This document shows positions 47,149 to 56,265 of a stretch of DNA of 64,000 bases, piece after piece. The notes under the pieces were generated by a model. It ran no database searches. It saw only the letters and a list, made by a program, of their open reading frames with translations, and was not told the origin of the DNA. How positions within the stretch are numbered: position 1 is the stretch's first letter; the number at the start of each line of letters is the position of its first letter. Source of the stretch: Sphaerochaeta sp. Phil3 (GTDB taxonomy: Bacteria; Spirochaetota; Spirochaetia; Sphaerochaetales; Sphaerochaetaceae); assembly GCA_001940825.1 (NCBI GenBank), contig MSGT01000071.1, forward strand, positions 1 through 64,000, read 5' to 3'. The position numbers and the translations under genes were made by a program.

Positions 47149-47709
47149 ATGACAGATGAAGAAAGACAACAGCTTTTCGATCTGATCAAACAGGCGAAAG
47201 AAGGTAAACAAATTGCCTTCACAAAGCTTTATGAGAAGTATAATCGAATTATATATAATACGATATATCGTATTGTTAATAATAAAGATGCTGCAGATGA
47301 TTTATTATCTGTTACTTTTATTAAAGCTTTTTCAAAGCTAGAGAGTTATGTTAACAATATTTCATTTGAAATGTGGTTAAAAACTATAGCTATAAATAGT
47401 AGTATTGATTATATTAGACGTACTAAGAAAGAGAATGCAAATTATTGGCTAGACGATAGTACTAGCACTGTTCAATTGAGAAGTTCGGCCGACTACTCGC
47501 CTGAAGATAATTATATCTTCAATGAAACAGATGAGAGACTTTCAGATGCCTTTAGCAGACTCCGGTATAAGTATCGTCATATACTTGAACTACGAACAGT
47601 TCAGAATTTGTCTTACAAACAAATATCTGAAGAACTTGGCCTCACAGAGAGCCAGGTAAAATCTCAGCTTAACAAAGCTCGGGAAAAGTTAAAACAATTA
47701 TTAAACTAA
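47149..47709 (+). CDS. RNA polymerase sigma factor, ECF/sigma-70 type
   Basis: 186 aa from ATG 47149; a TTG 36 bases upstream is in the hairpin and less likely. Region 2 is clear (FTKLYEKYNRIIYNTIYRIV, AADDLLSVTFIKAFSKLESY, FEMWLKTIAINSSIDYIRR) and region 4 too (LSYKQISEELGLTESQVKSQ then LNKAREKLKQLLN). It should redirect host RNA polymerase to phage promoters, probably middle or late ones. It is an uncommon gene for crAss-like phages, which mostly carry their own polymerase. Confidence 0.88.
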   Translation: MTDEERQQLFDLIKQAKEGKQIAFTKLYEKYNRIIYNTIYRIVNNKDAADDLLSVTFIKAFSKLESYVNNISFEMWLKTIAINSSIDYIRRTKKENANYWLDDSTSTVQLRSSADYSPEDNYIFNETDERLSDAFSRLRYKYRHILELRTVQNLSYKQISEELGLTESQVKSQLNKAREKLKQLLN

Positions 47710-47721
47710 AATTTTACAAAC

Positions 47722-48099
47722 ATGTCAGCAATTTGGATTATTGTGCTATTAATAGTAGCATTTGTTCTTGCGAGAAACTTTCGCAGTGACAAGATGTGGT
47801 GGATTTATATCTCCTGCATCATAGCTGGCTTGTTAGTAGGTATGTTGAGTAAGGAAGTAATAGAAACCTCTAAGAAGGTCAATCATACTACTTCCATTAC
47901 TCAGCTAGTCAACACCGTTGATGACTTCAATTCTACATGCACACAAAGCTTAGTGTGTACAGTGACAGAAGGTACTACCGATTGCCTATCTGGGGTTGTG
48001 AGTAACATGACAGAATTGAAATTAAAGTTATCAGACGCATTGATTAGTAATATCTATACTAACGGGCGTGACTCACCAGCAATAGAGGATGATAGTTGA
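47722..48099 (+). CDS. Two-span membrane protein
   Basis: 125 aa: spans at 4-19 (IWIIVLLIVAFVLARN) and about 26-44 (WWIYISCIIAGLLVGMLSK), then an outer domain with two Cys (STCTQSLVCTVTEGTTDC). TGA stop. Could act at the envelope early; unknown. Confidence 0.65.
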   Translation: MSAIWIIVLLIVAFVLARNFRSDKMWWIYISCIIAGLLVGMLSKEVIETSKKVNHTTSITQLVNTVDDFNSTCTQSLVCTVTEGTTDCLSGVVSNMTELKLKLSDALISNIYTNGRDSPAIEDDS

Positions 48100-48161
48100 C
48101 CTCTCTAAATATTCTATCGACTGAACTAACGTATTATTAACCACCAAAAATTATCAAAATT

Positions 48162-49676
48162 ATGGCAGAAAAAGAAATGACTAAAGCTGAAAGAAAAGCA
48201 GCTTTGAAAGCAGCAAAAGCAGCAGCTAAAGAAGAAGCAAAGAATGCTACAAACAAGAAAGAAGGCAAGAAAGAAGACAAGCCTTCTGATGACAAGGGAA
48301 ACAAGAAAGAGAAGGAAAAACCTTCTCAAGTAGAAAAACCGGCAGCTGAGGCTCCTAAGGATAATAAGGAACAAGGTCAGACACCCAAAAAGAAAAAAGA
48401 CAAAATTCCTACTATCATCCCTGAGGATGTTTCTCACGAGAATAAACCTTCTCCAGAAGAGAAAGCGCTCAGACGTGCAACCTCTCTTGTAGGCGGTATC
48501 ACTGGTGCTGGTATTCCTGTAGGTTCTACAGCCTCTTCAGTAGATGGAAAGGCTATGTTGTCATTCGTAATGCAACAGCGTTACGCTAACAACGAAGAAC
48601 TTGCAAAGCGTTATCCTGAAGTATACGCTGACATCAACCGTACTATTGATGTCGTAAACCTGTTAGCCCTTGTTGACATACGTCAGGACTTATTCAACCG
48701 TGGTGAACGTGGTGAATTGCAACTTATGATTGATGCAAATCAACTCATGCCGTTGCAAGGTATGGCTGAAATGTTAGGCATTAAGCTCGCTCCAGCTAAA
48801 GCATTACCGGGAGGAGATGGTAGCCAGTTGTCTATTGACTTTAACAAGTCAGAAGTTCCTACAGAACTTGCAGAAGATGCTGGTAAGACTATCAAAGCAC
48901 CGGAGCTTGATCCGAATAAGATCACTACAGATGAGGAAATTGATGCAGCGTTGACTTACCTCATCAGCAAAGAAAGAAACGTTGCAACGAACATTGTTAA
49001 CACCGTAGAATGGTATCGTACACTGCGCGGCCTGAAAGAAACTAATGCCGACAAGAAGTTAGCATTAGACGAGATGACAGTGGGTGATTGGATGAATGAA
49101 ATCTTCAGCCGTATCAACCCTGTTAGCTTGCTGAAAGGCCTTGGAAGCTCAGTATACGTATATACTTCACAGACTGGTTCTCCGTGTATGGCACACTCCG
49201 TACTGCACAATCACTTGACTAAGGCAGGTTGGAGTGAAGAACAGGTTGCAGAAACAGTTCGCGCTCTTATCAATGAGAACTTCCGCTTGAAGCAGAAGGA
49301 CAACAAAGACCTCAAACCTGAGTCTGATAAGGCTATTACAGCTCTTATCTCTAACTTAGGTGAAGAGTATATTGATAAGTTGTTTGCAGATTGGTCGCTC
49401 GATTTGACCGGTGTAGAAGAATCTAAGAAAAACCAACTCGAGAATGATCGTAAGATTGCTCGAATGGTTATAGGTTCTATCAAGACTAACTTCTTCGGAA
49501 AGGATGAAAGTCCTAAACCTGATGAATTACGTCTGAAAGTCGGCCAGATTATCAATCTGTATCGTGATCCGGCTTCTCGTTTGGCAGCATATTGCCAGTC
49601 ATCCATCACAGCTCCTACAGAAAAGGAGTATCCTGAAAAAGGTGGAGACAAACCGGCAGACGAAAAAAAAAACTAA
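48162..49676 (+). CDS. Large abundant early protein with Lys/Ala/Glu-rich N-terminus
   Basis: 504 aa, ATG preceded by TATCAA. Residues 1-95 are a charged low-complexity region (KAERKAALKAAKAAAKEEAK). The folded part (about 105-480) contains VGGITGAGIPVGSTASSVDG, RYPEVYADINRTIDVVNLLA and DWMNEIFSRINPVSLLKGLG. Codons are GC-richer than neighbours, suggesting strong expression. Ends in GAA AAA AAA AAC TAA, see the slip site. No family recognised. Confidence 0.75.
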   Translation: MAEKEMTKAERKAALKAAKAAAKEEAKNATNKKEGKKEDKPSDDKGNKKEKEKPSQVEKPAAEAPKDNKEQGQTPKKKKDKIPTIIPEDVSHENKPSPEEKALRRATSLVGGITGAGIPVGSTASSVDGKAMLSFVMQQRYANNEELAKRYPEVYADINRTIDVVNLLALVDIRQDLFNRGERGELQLMIDANQLMPLQGMAEMLGIKLAPAKALPGGDGSQLSIDFNKSEVPTELAEDAGKTIKAPELDPNKITTDEEIDAALTYLISKERNVATNIVNTVEWYRTLRGLKETNADKKLALDEMTVGDWMNEIFSRINPVSLLKGLGSSVYVYTSQTGSPCMAHSVLHNHLTKAGWSEEQVAETVRALINENFRLKQKDNKDLKPESDKAITALISNLGEEYIDKLFADWSLDLTGVEESKKNQLENDRKIARMVIGSIKTNFFGKDESPKPDELRLKVGQIINLYRDPASRLAAYCQSSITAPTEKEYPEKGGDKPADEKKN

Positions 49677-49723
49677 GCGCTTGGCGTAGGTTTTTAAAGT
49701 TTGTAGGTTTCGTAGAAGAATAA
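49664..49723 (+). other. A10 slip site with open -1 extension
   Basis: Ten A directly before the TAA stop of the 504-aa gene. A -1 slip gives KLSAWRRFLKFVGFVEE then TAA at 49,721, a basic amphipathic tail. Polymerase or ribosome slippage at A10 is well known; that it happens here is only inferred. Confidence 0.35.
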
Positions 49724-49749
49724 CCATTCTCTAAAACATCATAATCAAT

Positions 49750-50151
49750 ATGAATTTTAGAATAATTACGGCTGTCGGCATGTTCATCGCCAGTTGCATA
49801 ATTGGCTTTGGACTGCGACAGACAGTCACAGTAGTACAGGCAGCCCCTGTAATTCCTTCACCTATAGAGATGCCAAAATTCCCTATAGCAAGTAGTGAAG
49901 TGAAAAAGTCTGTCGAGAAGATAGATGTCGAAGTAGACCTATCTACATTAGAAGTATCCGTGAAAGGAACAACAGACGCAATTGTGAATGTAAAGACTAC
50001 AGGTGAACCTAAACCCGTAGTTAAGTGGAGAACAAAGGTAGTAGAGAAACTGACTTCAACAGGATATCCAAAAGTACGCAGTGTTAGTAGGGTATCTGAT
50101 GACGAATCACCAGTAACTCCATTATCTAAAGTAGACTCCTATGGTAAGTAA
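49750..50151 (+). CDS. Secreted or membrane-anchored protein
   Basis: 133 aa with an N-terminal signal or anchor (IITAVGMFIASCIIGFGLRQ), a Pro-rich linker and a beta-rich domain (KIDVEVDLSTLEVSVKGTTD). ATG context is AATCAAT. Its end overlaps the next start. Unknown role at the envelope. Confidence 0.65.
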   Translation: MNFRIITAVGMFIASCIIGFGLRQTVTVVQAAPVIPSPIEMPKFPIASSEVKKSVEKIDVEVDLSTLEVSVKGTTDAIVNVKTTGEPKPVVKWRTKVVEKLTSTGYPKVRSVSRVSDDESPVTPLSKVDSYGK

Positions 50152-50563
50152 TTTAGTTATACTAAAACAAATGATACACTTATCACGTATCATTAAGGAC
50201 ATGAAAGAAGCTCGGTGCAAACTGAGCTCCATCATGGCCCAATCTGCCTACTTTATAGTAGATGGAGCTCAGTCTGATATCATTAGAAATCAGACTAAGG
50301 ACAGTATAGCTAATTGCTTATACACTGAGAAGTACCTACGCTTGTCTGTAGGTAATGCTTGTAAATGTTTGGATGGATTTAACGCAAGTATCATGGAACC
50401 AATTGACTATATCAGTAGTAGTGATGTACGAAATAAGTTCGTAGATATTTGTAAAGGTAAAAAGGTTGTTGCAACAATCAACCTGACTACAGGTAAAATT
50501 ACCATGTTAGAACCAGAACATGAAAATATGGCCGAAGATAAACGCCCAGTGGAAAATAGTTAA
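50141..50563 (+). CDS. Hypothetical early protein
   Basis: 140 aa, TAA stop. Helical (LVILKQMIHLSRIIKDMKEA) with a beta end (GKKVVATINLTTGKITMLEP). Last gene before the 2-kb RNA tract. Unknown. Confidence 0.65.
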   Translation: MVSNLVILKQMIHLSRIIKDMKEARCKLSSIMAQSAYFIVDGAQSDIIRNQTKDSIANCLYTEKYLRLSVGNACKCLDGFNASIMEPIDYISSSDVRNKFVDICKGKKVVATINLTTGKITMLEPEHENMAEDKRPVENS

Positions 50564-50579
50564 TGACATTAACCACTAT

Positions 50580-52440
50580 AAAAACCTACAATTATGTCAT
50601 AGTTCGAGAGGAGCAAAACTATAGCGTAAATCACTCCAGGGAAGTCATGCGGTAAAGCGTATAATAATGCTGGTCGCGCCCGTTAGGGAGCTTAGAGTCA
50701 TTTCTCTATGGCCCGAAAAGATACAGGATCCGAGAATATGTTAGCAGCTAACACTGTGAGATTACTCAAAAGGTAGGATGATAGGCCTAAACGTCTGAAA
50801 AACGGAAGGTAAAAGGGGGATAGAGTGCATAACCCTCTATAAGTAACGATATGATGAGAACCGTATTGGCGATTACTGTTACTAAAGACTCGTAGTTTAA
50901 GAGAAGACACACTGAACTACAAAGCAAGCAAGGAGAACGAAATCTTCTATATTACTCGTATGTATTATCAAGATATGAATCAAAAAGGAGTATAAACACG
51001 ATGATGAAACAGGAGCAATAGGGTTCCTGACTTATCCCTTTGGAAAGGATAGGTAAAGCTGAGAGGCAAAGGTTAGTTTCACCTTAAGAAGCAGCCAACT
51101 CATGGAAAAAAAGAGATAGCAGAAACGCGACCACCGGTCTCCAAAATCGGTCAACAAAAGCGTAACTATACGCCCAGAAAGGAAAAATAGATTGCTAACT
51201 ATAGTGTTCAGCACACATCAGCTGTGATGCAGTATGCAATTGTGGATACTGGAACTTGTGCTTATGAAGGTAGTAAATTACTGATACTAATGTAAGGGTA
51301 ACCGTGTTATGGTACACACTATGTAAACTTGACTGATTATCGTGGAGCAGGAGCCAATCCTGTGCCTTATGGTAAATAGGGTCCTCGTGAAGGTGGATAC
51401 GCAATGTTCCAAGGATGAAGTAGGAGTGATGTATATGAGATTGATACAGCCTTTCAAGACTGAAGTGACTCACGTGCTTAGTCGTTCGTGTGAGTATAAT
51501 TGAATGAGGAATGACTAGTCCCAGATGGACTAAGCGGTTTGAGGGCGCGATAACCCTGATTCTAGATGCAGTGACCTTTAGCAAGTCATATTATGCAGCA
51601 AAAATACACTAAGGTGACGCAGAGAAAACACCTATTAAAAAACGGCAGAGCTTATAAGTTTCAAGATATGTAAACTTCGTCTTAATATAATGCAGTTCAA
51701 TCCAGAATTGTTGTTATTAATAGATGTACTTAGATTAAGGAGATACAGAAGACTATGTCATTAGGTTAGGAGTATAAGATGTTATACTATATTTACTAAT
51801 GTATCTACGCTGAATAAAGCCAGCTATGAGTAAATGTGCTTTAATGTTTAACCTTTAAAAAACTGGGAAGTTCAATGATAGGTCAGAAGTATAAACGTAC
51901 GTTGTAAGTATGGAATATGGAGTCCGAGTCACCCCGACTGCCAACCGTTATGCCGACTGTTAAGACACTCGTAAAGTATATAGCAGCAACTATATATGTA
52001 AGAGAACGCTGAATCATTAGCAACCTGTTGCTACTTCTTATACTGTCTCTATAAGGGTAGTAGTACACTTATGTGAAGTATCCATAAGCAAGACAAGGGA
52101 ATGATGAAGGGTGGAAATCCCAATATTCGTGCAGTATAAACAAACAAATCCTGGAAATGGTACAAGTGGGTCATGCTATAAGCAATGAGCTTGTGATTTT
52201 AGTAACGTTAGATTAAACGACCCTCATTCGCATAGAATGTTGTAATTCCTATATGCCTGTAGACATACCAGTTGTTGATGATAGGCTCTGTATATTATAC
52301 TAGTACAATACTTATGCTAGATTATATGATATATAGTACGGACGTTTTCGTATTGAAAATTCAGCGCAACGTAAAAACGGTCTGAATGAATACGCAAGAG
52401 TTGATAGACTTTTTGTAAACAAATAATTCTATCTACAAAC
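50580..52440 (+). ncRNA. Very large structured non-coding RNA tract, about 1.9 kb
   Basis: No supportable gene on either strand for 2.1 kb between coding genes, but stems occur every 20-60 bases: 50820-25/50835-40, GTTAG/CTAAC near 50,740, GTAGTT/AACTAC near 50,892-50,919, 51031-37/51047-53, CAGGA/TCCTG near 51,346, ACTCAC/GTGAGT near 51,467-51,495, 51516-21/51527-32, 51977-83/51990-96. Purine-rich linkers (GAAAA, GGAAA, AGAAG) suit tetraloop and A-minor contacts. One very large RNA or two in tandem are possible (break near 51,600). It resembles large ornate phage RNAs in style; class unknown. Confidence 0.65.
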
Positions 52441-52690
52441 ATACAAAGTATTTTCATATCTTTTTATCAGAAGTAACTCTCAGAGTATTTCTCATAGATT
52501 TTTCAAATTTATTTTCAAAGTAAACTGAGTAGATTATGTGATTGAATTCACGCTAATATTTCAAAGCTTTTTAAAGCGGTACTATATAAGACGAGTACAT
52601 TAGTAAATAAATAATCGAAAGGTGGAGAGCATTAACAAAGTATTAACTAAAAATTAAGAAGAGTTTCGTATTGGTGAAATCAAGCACGGA
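52441..52690 (+). other. AT-rich gap with no gene
   Basis: About 250 bases of low-complexity AT-rich sequence (repeated TTTTC, ATTTTCAAAG) between the large RNA and the next gene. It may carry the promoter of the 52,711 gene; I see no clear boxes. Confidence 0.4.
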
Positions 52691-52710
52691 CTCAGAAAGG
52701 AAACATTCTT

Positions 52711-53358
52711 ATGGATAATAAAGTATCTGCACCAGTAGTGAGTGCATTAGTAGGTAACCAGAGCGTTGCCTCTCAAGTTTTAGCTCGTTACCGGGCAACA
52801 GCAAAAGAGTATGGTCGCTATTTTGGCGAACAAATCTATACCGTAGTAGCAACCAATCCTGACCTGAAGTGGAAGGAAGATGTGCTCAACGATAAGAATA
52901 CTTTACGGAAAGAAGTCAATATCTTTGTAGTGAAGGCTATTGACATCTTAGACGTTAAGTTCATTGCCAAAGACTTGGACGGTGAGCCGAAAATTATGTT
53001 GAATCCTGACGATAACGACCCGAACCTTGTGTTCCAGTTAGTTAAGCCAGAATTTAGCAAGGCAGACCGGAAAAGTGTAGCAGAATGTATTGAACGTATC
53101 GGCAAGAAAGGCAGCCGCCCGATGTTCTTCGCAGCAGAGGAGTTGTCTATGCTGAACGAAATGCTGGCTATTCACAATCGTGGTGTCCTCAACTTCTATG
53201 AGGAATTGTCTCGTAAGTATCTTAAGCTTAGTGAGACTGTACGAGATATGATGGACCAGTCAGCACGCATGGAACTGGAATACCAACGGCAGTGTGGCGT
53301 AGTTTCTGATGAATCTGAAGTTACACTCCAGGTAAACTTGGAAGAATCTGCAGAGTAA
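52711..53358 (+). CDS. Abundant early protein, unknown
   Basis: 215 aa, GC-richer codons than neighbours. DNKVSAPVVSALVGNQSVAS opens; the middle (NIFVVKAIDILDVKFIAKDL, PNLVFQLVKPEFSKADRKSV) is alpha-beta; a helical end has YLKLSETVRDMMDQSARMEL. TAA stop. No family recognised. Confidence 0.7.
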   Translation: MDNKVSAPVVSALVGNQSVASQVLARYRATAKEYGRYFGEQIYTVVATNPDLKWKEDVLNDKNTLRKEVNIFVVKAIDILDVKFIAKDLDGEPKIMLNPDDNDPNLVFQLVKPEFSKADRKSVAECIERIGKKGSRPMFFAAEELSMLNEMLAIHNRGVLNFYEELSRKYLKLSETVRDMMDQSARMELEYQRQCGVVSDESEVTLQVNLEESAE

Positions 53359-53365
53359 GTAAGCT

Positions 53366-53917
53366 ATGAGCAGAATATCTAAATCTAGGGTTGATCTTCT
53401 GCAAATACTTATTAACACTGAGCCTACCATATTAGCTAAAGTTCAGAGTTGGGACGGAAGCTCTAAGATAACTCCTAATGCTACTTCTGTAAGAGAGGAT
53501 GGTCAGGTCTTCTTTTACTATGGCAAGGGACCTTTATGGTGGCAACGGCTATTGAATACTTATGAATCGGTGAGTATTCTTGATGTAGCAATTCGTATTG
53601 CAGATGCAATAACTGGTTCTGGTGGAACCAGAAATGAAATAGCTTTCAATGGTATTACACAAGCATTACTTGAGGAAGCAGTAAAAAATCGTGATCTCGA
53701 TTGTGTTATAGATATCTTATTTGATAACTTGAGAACAGCTTCGACTGGAGAGCTGCGCTCTAAATATATCAATAAGGAAGCTATTGAAAAATTCGCAAAA
53801 GAGAAGGGCCTAACTGGCAAAGTAGTCATTAGTGATAACACTTTTGGCTTTGCTGGTATTGAAATTAGACCAGGCGTAGTTATACCTGTAAAACTAGGCA
53901 AGGTTAAAACTTTATAA
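53366..53917 (+). CDS. Hypothetical early protein
   Basis: 183 aa. LLQILINTEPTILAKVQSWD, then WWQRLLNTYESVSILDVAIR and a C-terminal KVVISDNTFGFAGIEIRPGV. Seven bases after the previous gene, so likely one operon. Unknown. Confidence 0.65.
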   Translation: MSRISKSRVDLLQILINTEPTILAKVQSWDGSSKITPNATSVREDGQVFFYYGKGPLWWQRLLNTYESVSILDVAIRIADAITGSGGTRNEIAFNGITQALLEEAVKNRDLDCVIDILFDNLRTASTGELRSKYINKEAIEKFAKEKGLTGKVVISDNTFGFAGIEIRPGVVIPVKLGKVKTL

Positions 53918-53956
53918 TATTTGAATTGGAATATTATCTAGAAACTATATATTTTC

Positions 53957-53979
53957 ACGGGGTGAATTGGCCCCGTTTA
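53957..53979 (+). terminator. Hairpin terminator before tRNA-Arg
   Basis: ACGGGG and CCCCGT pair around TGAATTGG and are followed by TTTAA. It closes the 52,711-53,917 unit. Confidence 0.65.
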
Positions 53980-53984
53980 AATAC

Positions 53985-54058
53985 AGTACTGTAGCTCAAT
54001 TGAATAGAGCATCAACCTTCTAAGTTGACGGTTATGGGTTTGAGCCCCATCAGTACTA
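53985..54058 (+). tRNA. tRNA-Arg (anticodon TCT)
   Basis: Regular cloverleaf: acceptor AGTACTG/CAGTACT, D arm GCTC..GAGC, anticodon arm TCAAC-CTTCTAA-GTTGA, T arm ATGGG-TTTGAGC-CCCAT. Reads AGA, the main Arg codon of this phage. Confidence 0.92.
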
Positions 54059-54110
54059 CACTAGTAGACGTAATTTGGTCAAGTATTAACTTAAAAAAAT
54101 CAACTTGAAC

Positions 54111-54614
54111 ATGAAATCAATTACATCTAAATATATTATTACACGTCGTAAAGAACTCAGTAACGAGATTACTAAATACTGGAATATTATCAAGAATGAA
54201 AATGTTATCCCTACGGGAGCTAAGCGTAACTTTGATTTGAAGGCGCTGATTCTTGACATCCAAGCAAAAGCAGAAGAACGTATCCTATTGAAATTGTACT
54301 TACAGTGCATCAATATGGGTTATAAGAAGTTCTCTGAGTTACCAATAACTAACAACTATCTTGATATCTTTACTTTGTCAGAGAAGCAAGAACAGTTGTT
54401 TCACTTAAGTAAGATTAAGACTCTTGATCCTAAACTTAAGCGTGCTAAAGGCAAGAAAAACTTAGATAAGACAGAAGAATTAACTTCTGCCTATATTAGT
54501 AGTTTGAAGGCTAAATTACAGCTGGAAATAAATGCCTTGAACAAGAAGATTGAAGACTTCAATAATGGTGCAGAACTCAGTATTGAAGAAGCACCGTTAT
54601 CATTAGCAGCATAA
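54111..54614 (+). CDS. Hypothetical early protein, coiled coil
   Basis: 167 aa from ATG 54111 (KSITSKYIITRRKELSNEIT). Helical and basic with LKAKLQLEINALNKKIEDFN near the end. Unknown. Confidence 0.65.
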   Translation: MKSITSKYIITRRKELSNEITKYWNIIKNENVIPTGAKRNFDLKALILDIQAKAEERILLKLYLQCINMGYKKFSELPITNNYLDIFTLSEKQEQLFHLSKIKTLDPKLKRAKGKKNLDKTEELTSAYISSLKAKLQLEINALNKKIEDFNNGAELSIEEAPLSLAA

Positions 54615-54618
54615 AAAA

Positions 54619-54810
54619 ATGAAAAAAGTATATTACATACGTAAAAGTTTTTTTGAAAGCAGCAGTAAATTTGAGAATAGAGTAAATTCTATTCTCAAAG
54701 ATATTGCTGATAACAATACCATAGATTCAGTAAGTTGGAATAACAAAGCTATCATAGTATATTATGAGATAGAGAAAAAGAAGCCAGCAATAAAAGGCTT
54801 TAGTAAATAA
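54619..54810 (+). CDS. Small early protein
   Basis: 63 aa (KKVYYIRKSFFESSSKFENR, ends KPAIKGFSK). Alpha-beta pattern with ten or so alternating strand residues at IDSVSWNNKAIIVYYEI. Unknown. Confidence 0.6.
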   Translation: MKKVYYIRKSFFESSSKFENRVNSILKDIADNNTIDSVSWNNKAIIVYYEIEKKKPAIKGFSK

Positions 54811-54830
54811 CCATTAAAATTATCAAGATT

Positions 54831-55679
54831 ATGAAAAAGAATAAGAACTTTAAGATAAAGAGACAAACTTTAAGAAATCAGAAACGATCAGTTAAAGCTA
54901 AAAAGCGTAATTATCCTAGAATTGTAGTAGGCGGCAAGTTCGTCAAGAAACACTGTCCGGTAGAGACTACAAGGGATTTCGAGATCGGTCCGTCTTTAGT
55001 AACTGTAGTTAAAGATGGGAAAACAGTAGAATGGAACTCCTGGAGTTCTAAACAGAAACAACAGCCTACTAAAGTAGCTATTGAAGCTATGAAGGAAAAT
55101 AAGGCTATAGTACAGTCTAAGAAAGAACGTATCAAACAAATTCTTATGAAAGCAGGCTATGATCCAACTGTGAACTATACTCGTAAAGAGAAGAAGAAAT
55201 TTACTCGTATAGTTAAAGACAACTTATTTGTCAAAGCTAAACCTACTACGCTTACTACAAAGCAGATAAAGGATAAGTTGAAAGCTAATCGAGCAGCCAA
55301 AAAAGCTGAATTAGCAAGTAGGAAGGCTAAACTTGCAGAAATGCAGGCTAAATTTGAAGAAGAAGCTCGTAAGCCTTTACCCAGTAAGGAAGGCAAACAA
55401 AAAGGCTTTACAGCAGCTGAATTAGCTGTCAAAGAGAAGCCTAACAAGCGTAAGTTCAAGTATACTGTACAAAGAAGGCGTAGTGACGATGAGAAACGTG
55501 TCTATGACTTCAAGACAGACTACTTTGTTGCACTTACAAGAGACGATGCCAAAAAGAAAGCAGCAATAGAAGCAAAGAAGTTTAAGAAAGATACTTCATT
55601 TGCCGGTATTACTGTACAAGACATAGAAGGTGATAATAATATCATCTACTATGACGGTAAATCATTATTAGCAGCTTAA
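54831..55679 (+). CDS. Very basic early protein
   Basis: 282 aa, ATG preceded by TATCAA. Rich in K, R and A; domain with RIVVGGKFVKKHCPVETTRD, a coiled coil (about 150-190, AELASRKAKLAEMQAKFEEE), and a C-terminal YDFKTDYFVALTRDDAKKKA. TAA stop. Probably binds nucleic acid; not assigned. Confidence 0.65.
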   Translation: MKKNKNFKIKRQTLRNQKRSVKAKKRNYPRIVVGGKFVKKHCPVETTRDFEIGPSLVTVVKDGKTVEWNSWSSKQKQQPTKVAIEAMKENKAIVQSKKERIKQILMKAGYDPTVNYTRKEKKKFTRIVKDNLFVKAKPTTLTTKQIKDKLKANRAAKKAELASRKAKLAEMQAKFEEEARKPLPSKEGKQKGFTAAELAVKEKPNKRKFKYTVQRRRSDDEKRVYDFKTDYFVALTRDDAKKKAAIEAKKFKKDTSFAGITVQDIEGDNNIIYYDGKSLLAA

Positions 55680-55704
55680 TTATTAACCAAAAATTATCAA
55701 GATT

Positions 55705-56112
55705 ATGGGAAAGCAGAATTATACAGAGTGGAAATTAGCAGAAGCTAAAAGAATCAGACATAAAGCATGGAAAGATGAGCGTGATAAACGCTTAGCACAA
55801 AGTGTAGCCGATAAAGAAAAGAATAAGGATAAAAAGCCAGAAGACTGGTTAAGTCCGAGATTGAAAGAGCTTCGTGCAAAGAAAAAAGCACAAGCTAAAG
55901 AACAGAAAGCTAAACAATTAGCAAAACAAAAAGAAGCAAGGCTTCGTTTAGAGAAACCTAAATGTCCCTTGAAATTCTTATCATTCTATGAAGGTAGAAA
56001 TAAGAACAGAAAGCAGCATGTTGGAGGCTGTAAAGGAAAAGAAAAACCAGCTGATACATCTAGTCGTAGCTATTATCGCAAGATAATTAAGCCTATGCTT
56101 AGAGCAGCTTAA
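55705..56112 (+). CDS. Very basic early protein
   Basis: 135 aa, ATG preceded by TATCAA in the same leader as the gene before. Lys/Arg/Ala-rich helix (ELRAKKKAQAKEQKAKQLAK) and an end with CPLKFLSFYEGRNKNRKQHV and GGCKGK. Possibly RNA- or DNA-binding. Confidence 0.65.
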   Translation: MGKQNYTEWKLAEAKRIRHKAWKDERDKRLAQSVADKEKNKDKKPEDWLSPRLKELRAKKKAQAKEQKAKQLAKQKEARLRLEKPKCPLKFLSFYEGRNKNRKQHVGGCKGKEKPADTSSRSYYRKIIKPMLRAA

Positions 56113-56164
56113 TTCTTCGTTTTTTTTCATGAAGTTCTTGTACCAGAACTGAAATGGTACTGTT

Positions 56165-56247
56165 TTCCGTGTAGCTTAAAAAGAGGTTAGAGCCGCAGCA
56201 AAATGTAAGTCTGTGTGATTGTGTCAGTTCGAGTCTGACCACGGAAT
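56165..56247 (+). tRNA. tRNA-like gene with 12-base anticodon loop
   Basis: 83 nt. Acceptor TTCCGTG/CACGGAA and T arm GTCAG-TTCGAGT-CTGAC are perfect; the D loop (AAAAAGAGGTTAG) is long. The best anticodon stem CGCAG/CTGTG has a 12-base loop CAAAATGTAAGT, so the anticodon cannot be named (GTA is inside the loop). Confidence 0.6.
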
Positions 56248-56265
56248 CTAACTAATATTTTTGAT

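Noticed and set aside
48126-49651. Long minus-strand frames opposite the 504-aa gene
   Set aside because: They follow the codon bias of the real gene; no other leftward gene is found in that block except the HNH gene.
50698-52068. Minus-strand frames in the 2-kb gap
   Set aside because: Short, scattered, no start signals, composition like the surrounding structured RNA.
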